5,858 nt of DNA from Clostridiales bacterium. Its GTDB lineage: Bacteria > Bacillota > Clostridia > Christensenellales > CAG-138. The notes under the pieces were generated by a model. That model was given only the letters and a program-made list of their open reading frames with translations, was not told the origin of the DNA and did not search any database. The translations under genes were made by a program, and so were the position numbers. Each line of letters begins with the position of its first letter. Positions within the stretch are counted from its first letter, which is position 1. Of this stretch, positions 1 to 5,201 are shown piece by piece. Location of the stretch: positions 1 through 5,858 of the forward strand of contig SFEL01000039.1 in the NCBI GenBank assembly GCA_004557245.1, in the 5' to 3' direction.

Positions 1-149
1 AGTAGTAGCAGAAAAAGAGAAACAAACTTTTGTGGTTGCAGTTTTCCAAAAAAGTGGCGGACGGAAGTGAGAGAAAGTTTGCAGTCACGGAGAGCAAGTA
101 TCGACCAGTGTACCAAATTTCGCTTTTCGCTCATTTGTCCCCCGGTCAG

Positions 150-224
150 ATACTTGTTGGGGTTGCCACCCCAAACCCGCCTTTTGCGGCTTGCGCCGCT
201 GAAAAAACTTGCCCCAATACTTGT
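150..224. other. Candidate origin of transfer (oriT) with hairpins and direct repeats
   Basis: This non-coding stretch lies directly upstream of mobC and the relaxase gene, where MOBP-type elements commonly keep oriT. A perfect 7-bp inverted repeat, TTGGGGT (157-163) and ACCCCAA (168-174), encloses a TGCC loop. A second hairpin, GCGGC (186-190) and GCCGC (195-199), encloses TTGC. The octamer ATACTTGT occurs twice, at 150-157 and 217-224, bracketing both hairpins. CCCCAA recurs at 212-217, so TTGGGG (157-162) could pair with either copy and form a larger cruciform. I could not recognise a nick site. The oriT role is inferred from position and repeat structure. The second hairpin could instead be part of an upstream terminator, since it is preceded by CTTTT and followed by an A-run. 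Confidence 0.5.
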
Positions 225-236
225 GTTTTAGATAAA
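209..236 (+). promoter_or_regulatory. Weak candidate promoter for the mobC-relaxase unit
   Basis: TTGCCC (209-214) and GATAAA (231-236) are separated by 16 bases and each match the sigma-A consensus at four of six positions. The -10-like box sits about 36 bases before the mobC start, a reasonable leader length. It overlaps the second ATACTTGT repeat of the oriT candidate, so relaxosome binding could repress transcription. The match is poor and may be chance. Confidence 0.22.
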
Positions 237-272
237 AATTGTCCGTTGCAGTTTGAAAGGAGTTGAGCCACC

Positions 273-674
273 ATGCCACACAAAACCTACAACACCCCCA
301 AGCGGAAATGTGTTGTCAAGACCCGTCTGACCGAGGACGAGCGCAGAGCCTTTGAGGACAAATGCGCCGCCCTCTCCATGAGCCAGTCCGAGTATATCCG
401 GCAAGCCGTTTTTTACAGCCGGATTTCTCCTGTTATCCGGGTGACTGCCCACAGCGAAGAAATGCTCACCGCCATATCTTCCCTTGTGGCGCAGTACGGG
501 AAAATCGGCAGCAACCTGAACCAGATCGCCCGGTATCTCAACGAATACGGCGCACCCTACAACGCCCTGTCCAGTGAGGTGAGAGCCGCTGTTTCCGACC
601 TTGCCGCCCTCAAATTCGAGGTGCTGAAAGTGATAGGTGAAGCCTATGGCAACGATCAAGCATATCAGCTCTAA
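273..674 (+). CDS. mobC: MobC-family mobilization relaxosome accessory protein
   Basis: A 133-residue DNA-binding accessory protein, expected to bind oriT and help the relaxase melt and nick it. Residues about 12-46 (KTRLTEDERRAFEDKCAAL, then SQSEYIRQAV) look like a ribbon-helix-helix: a short basic beta strand followed by two helices. Residues 76-90, GKIGSNLNQIARYLN, form the conserved MobC signature, and the rest is helical. The length fits the family. The ATG start is supported by AAAGGAG at 256-262, ten bases upstream. The 3' end overlaps the relaxase gene by 29 bases, which indicates co-transcription and probable translational coupling. The upstream repeats at 150-224 are the likely binding target and could also allow autoregulation; both ideas are inference. 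Confidence 0.9.
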   Translation: MPHKTYNTPKRKCVVKTRLTEDERRAFEDKCAALSMSQSEYIRQAVFYSRISPVIRVTAHSEEMLTAISSLVAQYGKIGSNLNQIARYLNEYGAPYNALSSEVRAAVSDLAALKFEVLKVIGEAYGNDQAYQL

Positions 675-2259
675 AAATGCCGACTACGGAGCCGCCGAAG
701 CCTATCTCACCTTTGAGCATGACGAGTTTACCATGAAACCCACCCTTGATGAAGCCGGGCGGCTCATTCCCCGGCAGGACTACCGGCTGGACACGCTGAA
801 CTGCGGGGAGGAAGATTTTGCCCTGTCATGTATCCGGGCAAATCTGCGGTACGGCAAGAACAGCAAACGGGAGGACATCAAGAGCCACCACTATATCATC
901 AGCTTTGACCCACGGGACGCAGCCGACAATGGCCTGACCGTAGACCGGGCGCAGGCGTTGGGGCTGGCCTACTGCAAAGAGCATTTTCCCGGACACCAAG
1001 CCCTTGTCTGTACCCACCCGGACGGGCACAACCATAGCGGCAATATCCATGTGCATATTGTCATCAACAGTCTGCGGATTGCCGAGGTGGAGCGCAAGCC
1101 CTACATGGACAGGGCAAGCGACACCAGAGCCGGGAACAAGCACCGCTGTACCGCAGCCGCCATGCGGTATTTCCGCAGCGAAGTCATGGAGATGTGCCAC
1201 CGGGAGGGGCTTTACCAGATCGACCTCTTGAACGGCAGCCGAAACAAAGTGACCGAGCGTGAATACTGGGCGAAGCGCAAGGGGCAAGCCAAGCTGGACA
1301 AGGAAAACGCTGTGCTGCTTGCCGAGGGTATCGCACCCCGACAGACCAAGTTTGAAACCGACAAAGGCCGTTTGCGGCAGACCATACGCCAAGCCCTTGC
1401 CACCGCCGCCAGCTTTGACGAGTTTTCCGCTCTCCTGTTGCGGGAGGGCGTGACCGTTAAGGAGAGCCGGGGGCGGCTGTCCTATCTCACGCCGGACAGA
1501 ACAAAGCCCATCACCGCCCGGAAGCTGGGGACGGACTTCGACAAGGCCGCTGTCCTTGCTGTTTTCCAGCAGAACGCCCATAGAGCAGCCGCAAAGATGC
1601 AGGACAGACAGGAACACCAGCCGCAGCTTACTAAGGGCATACAGCGGACAAAACCCGCCCAAATCACCCCGAACCCTGACAGCCCGCAGCGGCTTGTAGA
1701 TATAGCCGCCAAGCGAGCCGAGGGAAAAGGTATCGGTTATGAGCGTTGGGCAAAAACCTTTAACCTCAAACAGATGGCAAAGACCATGAATTTCCTTTCC
1801 GAGCATGGTTTTGCCAGCCCCGAAGAAGTGGACACAGCTTTGGAAGCCGCCATTTCCGGGCAGCACGCCGCCGGAGAAAAGCTGAAAGAACTGGAATCCA
1901 GAATCACCGCCAACAAGGAACTCATGCACCAGATCAGCGTTTACCGCAGAACCAAGCCCGCCCATGACGGGCTGAAAACTGCCAAGAAGCCGGAACGATA
2001 CCGGGAAGCGTTTCATGCAGACCTGACGCTGTATGAAGCGGCGGTGCGGTATTTTCGGCAACAGGGCTTAAAGAAGCTGCCCGCCGTTTCCAAGCTGCAA
2101 GCGGAAAATGAAGCCCTGATTTCCGAGAAAAACGGGATTTACACCGAGTACCGGGAGCAGAAAGCCAGAGCCGCCGAGCTGCAAAAGGTCAAATCCAACC
2201 TTGCCGCCATGCTCCGGCAGGAACGGACAAAAGAGGTGCGTCGGGATTGGGAGCGGTAA
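646..2259 (+). CDS. MOBP-type relaxase (relaxase/mobilization nuclease domain)
   Basis: A 537-residue relaxase, expected to cleave one strand at oriT through a tyrosine, stay bound to the 5' end and pilot the strand into the recipient. The N-terminal nuclease domain spans about residues 1-200. Y20 in AEAYLTFEHD is the likely nucleophile by position. HHYIISFDP (81-89) is the conserved beta-strand motif, and HPDGHNHSGNIHVHIV (124-139) holds the metal-binding histidines, probably H128 or H130 with H135 and H137. The region after about 400 is charged and helical, and residues 480-530 look coiled-coil. I chose ATG 646 because AGGTGA (635-640) lies at good spacing; an in-frame GTG at 637 is possible but has no better site. 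It overlaps mobC by 29 bases. No coupling protein or type IV secretion gene is present here, so transfer would need help from elsewhere. Confidence 0.93.
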   Translation: MATIKHISSKNADYGAAEAYLTFEHDEFTMKPTLDEAGRLIPRQDYRLDTLNCGEEDFALSCIRANLRYGKNSKREDIKSHHYIISFDPRDAADNGLTVDRAQALGLAYCKEHFPGHQALVCTHPDGHNHSGNIHVHIVINSLRIAEVERKPYMDRASDTRAGNKHRCTAAAMRYFRSEVMEMCHREGLYQIDLLNGSRNKVTEREYWAKRKGQAKLDKENAVLLAEGIAPRQTKFETDKGRLRQTIRQALATAASFDEFSALLLREGVTVKESRGRLSYLTPDRTKPITARKLGTDFDKAAVLAVFQQNAHRAAAKMQDRQEHQPQLTKGIQRTKPAQITPNPDSPQRLVDIAAKRAEGKGIGYERWAKTFNLKQMAKTMNFLSEHGFASPEEVDTALEAAISGQHAAGEKLKELESRITANKELMHQISVYRRTKPAHDGLKTAKKPERYREAFHADLTLYEAAVRYFRQQGLKKLPAVSKLQAENEALISEKNGIYTEYREQKARAAELQKVKSNLAAMLRQERTKEVRRDWER

Positions 2260-2319
2260 GGGTGTTCCGTTTTGTTCCACCCCTACCCGGAAAGGGGGTT
2301 CCATTTTGGACACCCCTTT
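2260..2319 (+). promoter_or_regulatory. Overlapping alternative hairpins just after the relaxase gene
   Basis: Four short segments can pair in competing ways: GGGTG (2260-2264) with CACCC (2278-2282); CCCCT (2280-2284) with AGGGG (2293-2297); and AAGGGGGTTCC (2292-2302) with GGA-C-ACCCCTTT (2308-2319) around an ATTTT loop. The last is the strongest, with 11 pairs including one G-U and a single bulged C. None is followed by a T-run, so a classical intrinsic terminator is not supported. The arrangement could be an attenuator, an mRNA processing or stability element, or a protein-binding site between the transfer and replication units. The two halves also resemble each other (GTTCC-N-TTTT...CACCCC), so they may derive from a duplication. 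Confidence 0.4.
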
Positions 2320-2330
2320 GCTATGGGAAA

Positions 2331-2359
2331 TTGACCACTGAACTCCACCCCGAAATGAT
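2331..2359 (+). promoter_or_regulatory. Candidate promoter of the replication operon
   Basis: TTGACC (2331-2336, five of six to the -35 consensus) is followed after exactly 17 bases by AATGAT (2354-2359, four of six to the -10 consensus). It lies about 165 bases before the first gene of the replication unit. Two CCGAAA copies (2350-2355 and 2361-2366) straddle the -10 box, which would suit repression by a bound protein. A long leader would follow, containing the second CCGAAA pair. Confidence 0.4.
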
Positions 2360-2465
2360 ACCGAAACCGCACAAAAGCGTTCCCTATATCTGACCCTATC
2401 CGCAATACCACCTGCCTTTTTCAAGGGGCATACAGAGAGGAAAATCCCCGAAAATGACACCGAAA
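2350..2465 (+). repeat. Two pairs of helically phased CCGAAA repeats
   Basis: CCGAAA occurs at 2350-2355 and 2361-2366, 11 bases apart, and again at 2448-2453 and 2460-2465, 12 bases apart. Each pair lies in a similar longer context (CCCCGAAA, then TGATACCGAAA or ATGACACCGAAA), so these are two degenerate direct repeats about 98 bases apart. About one helical turn within each pair suggests a protein recognising one DNA face. They sit upstream of the replication genes, so binding by RepA, the Cys-rich protein or a host factor is conceivable. Confidence 0.4.
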
Positions 2466-2524
2466 TCATACACCAAACGCCGCCTATCCGGTTACATCGA
2501 TAGAAACGGCAGAAAGGAGCCGCC

Positions 2525-2695
2525 ATGCCGAGAATGAGCAAGAAGCGCAAGGAAGAATGGGCGTTCTTCCTCAATGAGCGCAACCGTATCACCTACAATC
2601 CTCTTTGCCGCAAGTGCCGCCGCACCTGCAAGCAGAGTTTCCGGGCTATGATCATCGAGTGCCCGCCGTTTCGCTCCAAGCGGGCGAAGCCATGA
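2525..2695 (+). CDS. Small Cys-rich basic protein, translationally coupled to repA
   Basis: A 56-residue open frame that starts at ATG 2525 after a strong AAAGGAG (2513-2519) with five-base spacing. It ends in an ATGA overlap with the repA start at 2692. The protein begins MPRMSKKRKEEWAFFLNERN, is very basic, and has four cysteines at 28, 31, 35 and 46 (CRKCRRTC, then a C before PPF). This resembles a small zinc ribbon or knuckle, so nucleic-acid binding is plausible. I recall similar short hypothetical proteins at this place in related clostridial elements but know no assigned function. The ribosome binding site, the coupling overlap and the spaced cysteines make it a real gene rather than leader sequence. 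repA has a weak site of its own, so translation of this gene probably sets RepA level. Confidence 0.78.
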   Translation: MPRMSKKRKEEWAFFLNERNRITYNPLCRKCRRTCKQSFRAMIIECPPFRSKRAKP

Positions 2696-3453
2696 AGCCG
2701 GACAACACGCAGGAAACCATTTATGTAGGGCTGGACACAGGCTTGCCGCCCTACCTGCCATATCCCCGGTTCCTGCTGAAAATGGACATTTCCCAGACCG
2801 CCAAGCTGCTCTATGCGCTGCTGTTAGACCGCACCACCCTGTCACAGCGGAACGGCTGGCAGGACGATCAGGGCAGGACATTCATTGTCTATCCCATAGC
2901 GGAGATTGCCGAAATGCTGGATAAGGGGCAGACCGCCATCAAAGCCGCCTTGAACGAACTGGACGCAGCCGGACTTCTGGAACGGAAACGGGCGGGATTT
3001 TCCGCAGCCAACCGCCTGTATGTGAAGCTGCCGCCATTAGTTCGGATTTCCGACCCTATGACAGTCGGAAAAGCGACCCTCATAAGTGCGGAAAACCGAC
3101 CTACTGATGGTCGGAAAAGCGACCTTATGACGGTCGGAAAACCGACCCCTAACAACCTTACTATAAACAACCTGATAGAAAACCAAACAATGGGAGTGAG
3201 TGGAGAGCCGCACAAACCGTTTGGCAGATATGAGAATGTTTTTCTGACCGAAGCCGAGTATGCAGAACTGAAAGCCGAGTTCCCGGACAGACTGGAACGG
3301 CTCATTGAGGAAATGAGCCGCTACCTTGCCGCCAACGGGAGAACCTACCAGAACTATGCCGCCGCCCTGCGGATATGGGCAGAGAATGACAAAAAGGACG
3401 CCCCGAAACAGGGTGTCCCGGACTACACCTGCAAGGAGGGAGAAAGTTTATGA
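2692..3453 (+). CDS. repA: Replication initiator protein A (RepA_N-type)
   Basis: A 253-residue initiator expected to bind iterons and open the origin on the excised circular element. Residues about 18-100 match the RepA_N N-terminal domain: LPPYLPYPRFL, then a helical stretch and a winged-helix-like IAEIAEMLDKGQTAIKAAL followed by LDAAGLLERKR. A low-complexity linker (about 118-175) is encoded by the 23-bp iterons. A C-terminal helical domain (about 180-235) follows, containing LTEAEYAELKAEFPDRLERL and YQNYAAALRIWAEND, like the C-terminal part of other Firmicutes initiators that recruit the helicase loader. I start at ATG 2692, which overlaps the upstream stop as ATGA. An in-frame TTG extension to 2605 would run through the small upstream gene and lacks support. 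The 3' end overlaps the next gene as ATGA, so the loader is coupled too. Confidence 0.9.
   Translation: MKPDNTQETIYVGLDTGLPPYLPYPRFLLKMDISQTAKLLYALLLDRTTLSQRNGWQDDQGRTFIVYPIAEIAEMLDKGQTAIKAALNELDAAGLLERKRAGFSAANRLYVKLPPLVRISDPMTVGKATLISAENRPTDGRKSDLMTVGKPTPNNLTINNLIENQTMGVSGEPHKPFGRYENVFLTEAEYAELKAEFPDRLERLIEEMSRYLAANGRTYQNYAAALRIWAENDKKDAPKQGVPDYTCKEGESL
3051..3147 (+). repeat. Four 23-bp tandem iterons inside repA; candidate replication origin
   Basis: Four directly repeated 23-bp units run head to tail at 3051-3073, 3074-3096, 3097-3119 and 3120-3142. The pattern is CGACC, eight variable bases, GTCGG, AAAA, then G or C. Unit 2 has TGCGG instead of GTCGG. A fifth CGACC starts in phase at 3143, and TTCGG at 3041-3045 is an in-phase remnant of a preceding unit. 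Each good unit also has dyad symmetry (CCGAC to GTCGG), and GTCGG-AAAA-CCGAC (3133-3146) can form a hairpin. AT-rich sequence follows (about 3149-3190), as expected for a melting region. In the RepA_N family the origin is known to lie inside the rep gene. That this is oriV is inference, but the repeat itself is plain. Confidence 0.8.
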
Positions 3454-4283
3454 ACAAAATCGAGAATATCAATCTGCTGCCGGATACCGAGCCGGACAGC
3501 GGCGACTACACAGGCGAGGACGGTTTGCTGTACTGCGGAAAATGCCGCAAGCCCAAAGAAGCCTATTTCCCAGAGGGCAAGACGCTTTTCGGGCTTGACC
3601 GCCACCCGGCAGAGTGCGACTGCCAGAGGGCGCAGCGGATTGAGCGTGAAGCCGCCGAACAGCAGCGCAGACACCTTGACACCGTAGAGGACTTGAAACG
3701 CCGGGGATTTTCCGATACCGCCATGCGGGACTGGACTTTTGAAAACGACAACGGCAGGAACCCCCAGACCGCCGTTGCCCGGTTCTATGCGGAGCATTGG
3801 GACACCATGCAGGCCGAGAACATCGGTTATCTCTTTTGGGGCGGTGTGGGAACCGGCAAAAGCTACCTTGCGGGCTGTATCGCAAACGCCCTGATGGAGC
3901 AGAAAATCCCTGTCCGCATGACGAACTTTGCCGCTATCCTCAATGACCTTGCCGCCAGCTTCGAGGGCAGGAACGAATACATTTCCCGGCTTTGCCGCTA
4001 TCCGCTGCTTATCCTTGATGATTTTGGCATGGAGCGTGACACCGCCTACGGGCTGGAACAGGTTTACAGCGTGATAGACAGCCGATACCGCAGCCGCAGG
4101 CCGCTGATCGTCACCACCAACCTGACCTTGCAGCAAATCCAGAACCCAACCGACACCGCCTATGCCCGTATCTATGACCGGCTGCTGGAAATGTGCGCCC
4201 CTGTCCGTTTTACGGGCGGCAACTTCCGCAGGGAAACCGCACAAGCCAAGCTGGAACGGCTGAAAAATCTGATGAATGAGTGA
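3450..4283 (+). CDS. DnaC-like helicase-loader AAA+ ATPase
   Basis: A 277-residue ATP-binding protein of the DnaC/IstB-like group, expected to load the host replicative helicase at the element's origin with RepA. An N-terminal zinc-binding motif is suggested by C29, C32, C56 and C58 (YCGKC, then CDC). The AAA+ core follows: Walker A GGVGTGKS (131-138), Walker B LLILDD (186-191) with FG after it, sensor-1-like TTN (222-224), and arginines in YARIYDRL (R240, R244) as candidate finger or sensor residues. The length and the Zn-motif plus AAA+ order match element-borne DnaC homologues. ATG 3450 overlaps the repA stop as ATGA and has AAGGAGG at 3433-3439. An IstB transposase-helper role is unlikely because no IstA-type transposase is nearby. 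Confidence 0.9.
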   Translation: MNKIENINLLPDTEPDSGDYTGEDGLLYCGKCRKPKEAYFPEGKTLFGLDRHPAECDCQRAQRIEREAAEQQRRHLDTVEDLKRRGFSDTAMRDWTFENDNGRNPQTAVARFYAEHWDTMQAENIGYLFWGGVGTGKSYLAGCIANALMEQKIPVRMTNFAAILNDLAASFEGRNEYISRLCRYPLLILDDFGMERDTAYGLEQVYSVIDSRYRSRRPLIVTTNLTLQQIQNPTDTAYARIYDRLLEMCAPVRFTGGNFRRETAQAKLERLKNLMNE

Positions 4284-4295
4284 AAGGAGTAGCCT

Positions 4296-4490
4296 ATGGC
4301 AGATTACGAACAGACCACAAAAACCAATCCCCGCCGCCCCGACTGCGTGACGAAAATCCGCATGGGCAACTCTGTCCTTGTGGTGTCCGGCTATTTCAAG
4401 CAGGACAGCACCGAAACTGCCATCGACAAAATGGAAAAAGTGCTGCAAGCCGAAGCCGCTGCTACACAGAAGCCGACTTATCCGGCATGA
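4296..4490 (+). CDS. tnpW: TnpW-family transposon-encoded small protein
   Basis: A 64-residue protein resembling the TnpW family of clostridial mobilizable transposons. The central part, CVTKIRMGNSVLVVSGYF then STETAIDKMEKVL (about 17-50), shows the family pattern of a beta-hairpin with a V-x-V-x-G-x-F strand, followed by a T-E-T-(A/M)-x-D-K-(M/I) helix. It starts at ATG 4296 after AAAGGAG (4283-4289), twelve bases past the stop of the helicase-loader gene, so it is the last gene of the replication operon. The biochemical role of TnpW proteins is not established as far as I know. A strong hairpin follows 15 bases after the stop. Confidence 0.75.
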   Translation: MADYEQTTKTNPRRPDCVTKIRMGNSVLVVSGYFKQDSTETAIDKMEKVLQAEAAATQKPTYPA

Positions 4491-4505
4491 GCCGGGGGCA
4501 TGGAA

Positions 4506-4535
4506 AAAGCGGCCATGCTTTGACATGGCCGCTTT
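4506..4535. terminator. Bidirectional intrinsic terminator between convergent genes
   Basis: A perfect 12-bp inverted repeat, AAAGCGGCCATG (4506-4517) and CATGGCCGCTTT (4524-4535), with a six-base loop. Read on the minus strand the stem is followed by a run of five T (complement of 4504-4508), a canonical terminator for the DUF4180 gene. Read on the plus strand only the three T of the stem are present, so termination after tnpW is likely but less efficient. Confidence 0.85.
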
Positions 4536-4580
4536 CGCGTTGGGTTAATACACAACTATCCGATATGGGGATTTTATCCA

Positions 4581-4949
4581 CTAAATGCTTTGACTTATTT
4601 TTTGAATTGCTTCTTCCTTTGTTGCAACAAAGAACACATCTTTCCCTTTATTGCTTTCAAAGATAAAGTCTTTCAGCGGCTTGCTGGTGTAATGTGAAAA
4701 ATCCCCGTATATAGCGATTTTTCCACCGTAATTGATAAACTTTTGAAGAATTTCTCCCGCCAAGCCGCTGCTCAAAATGAAGAAATCTTCAATGATGTTC
4801 TTTTTATCCACGACAATATACTTTGTGCCTGCTTCGTATTTGGCAGACATAAGCAAATCAAGCGCAGAATCGACATCAGTAATAATCATGCTGTCACTTG
4901 ATACGGCAACCGCAATTCCGTTGCCACAATCAATTTTTTCAAACTTCAT
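4581..4949 (-). CDS. DUF4180 domain protein, probable cargo gene
   Basis: A 122-residue protein matching the DUF4180 family over nearly its whole length. The recognisable block is KYIVVDKKNIIEDFF (43-57), GLAGEILQKFINY (62-74), KIAIYGDFSHYTSKPLKDFI (77-96), ESNKG (98-102) and VFFVATKEEAI (105-115). Alternating hydrophobic strands and helices suggest a soluble alpha/beta fold; there is no signal peptide or membrane segment. The family's function is unknown to me. ATG is preceded by AAGGAGGT (plus-strand 4956-4963) at six-base spacing, and its own promoter lies upstream. It runs opposite to all other genes here and is clearly AT-richer, with many AAA, ATT and TTT codons, whereas its neighbours are GC-rich. 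Its place between tnpW and the recombinase is consistent with a separately acquired passenger gene. Confidence 0.85.
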   Translation of the reverse strand: MKFEKIDCGNGIAVAVSSDSMIITDVDSALDLLMSAKYEAGTKYIVVDKKNIIEDFFILSSGLAGEILQKFINYGGKIAIYGDFSHYTSKPLKDFIFESNKGKDVFFVATKEEAIQKISQSI

Positions 4950-5015
4950 GCCTGTACCTCCTTCAATGAATTGCAGACAAAATCCCGCATTATCGTCGCT
5001 GGTAACGCTTTTCGT

Positions 5016-5044
5016 ATTATAGCATGAAGTAAAGGGATTTTCAA
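5016..5044 (-). promoter_or_regulatory. Near-consensus sigma-A promoter of the DUF4180 gene
   Basis: On the minus strand TTGAAA (plus-strand 5039-5044, five of six) is followed after exactly 17 bases by a perfect TATAAT (5016-5021). Transcription would start near 5009, giving a leader of about 60 bases before the start codon. This is the strongest promoter-like sequence in the window and argues that the gene is expressed independently of element transcription. Confidence 0.75.
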
Positions 5045-5051
5045 TTACCGT

Positions 5052-5105
5052 TTTTCATGATAATCCCTATGAAAAGAACGCTCTTTTTTATAAACTATAA
5101 AGAAG
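5052..5105. repeat. Two AT-rich inverted repeats between the divergent promoters
   Basis: TTTTCAT (5052-5058) and ATGAAAA (5069-5075) form a 7-bp inverted repeat around ten bases. CTTTTTTATA (5083-5092) and TATAAAGAAG (5096-5105) form a 10-bp inverted repeat with one mismatch around AAC. Both lie between the minus-strand DUF4180 promoter and the plus-strand recombinase promoter. They could be operators or the border of the inserted cargo. AT-rich palindromes arise easily by chance, so the support is modest. Confidence 0.35.
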
Positions 5106-5126
5106 CAGATTTTACACTTTTGCCGC

Positions 5127-5156
5127 TATACAGACAGCCGCCCCATGTGGTATGAT
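5127..5156 (+). promoter_or_regulatory. Candidate promoter of the serine recombinase gene
   Basis: TATACA (5127-5132, four of six to the -35 consensus) is separated by 18 bases from TATGAT (5151-5156, five of six to the -10 consensus), which is followed by an A-run. The start codon at 5202 lies about 40 bases beyond the expected transcription start. The weak -35 suggests low basal expression or a need for activation. Confidence 0.5.
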
Positions 5157-5185
5157 AAAAATACGGAATAGTGGGGCTGGCTGTC
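5133..5185. repeat. Imperfect inverted repeat bracketing the recombinase -10 region
   Basis: GACAGCCGCCCCA (5133-5145) and TGGGGCTGGCTGTC (5172-5185) are inverted copies that match completely except for one extra base in the right arm. The 26-base centre holds the TATGAT box and the likely transcription start. The left arm fills the spacer and the right arm lies in the early leader. A dimeric repressor, or the recombinase itself, bound here would cover the promoter. In RNA only the right arm would be present, so this acts as DNA rather than as an RNA hairpin. Confidence 0.6.
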
Positions 5186-5201
5186 GGAAACGGAGGATTT
5201 T

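Noticed and set aside
35..254. Direct repeat GTTGCAGTTT at 35-44 and 245-254
   Set aside because: Ten bases only, no symmetry and no phasing with the other repeats; could be chance.
30..266. Open frame of 78 codons on the plus strand from a TTG
   Set aside because: No ribosome binding site, no recognisable domain, and it runs through the repeat structures of the oriT candidate.
826..2061. Long antisense frame (411 codons) across the relaxase gene
   Set aside because: A shadow of GC-rich coding sequence; the sense frame has clear relaxase motifs and a ribosome binding site.
2605..2691. N-terminal extension of RepA from a TTG
   Set aside because: It would overlap the Cys-rich gene in another frame with no ribosome binding site; the RepA_N similarity begins after ATG 2692.
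3051..3142. CRISPR-like array
   Set aside because: Units are contiguous 23-mers without unique spacers and lie within repA; they are iterons.
3423..4526. Long antisense frame (367 codons) across the helicase-loader gene
   Set aside because: Opposes a frame with intact Walker A and B motifs, and contains the terminator hairpin; no family resemblance.
4515..4594. Direct repeat ATGCTTTGAC at 4515-4524 and 4585-4594, considered as a cargo-insertion footprint
   Set aside because: A single 10-base match is expected by chance in a window this size; one copy lies inside the terminator and the other in coding sequence, with no matching copy at the far side of the cargo.
4280..4666. Plus-strand frame of 128 codons over tnpW, the terminator and the end of the DUF4180 gene
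   Set aside because: It starts inside the tnpW ribosome binding site and reads through a terminator; tnpW in the other frame fits a known family.
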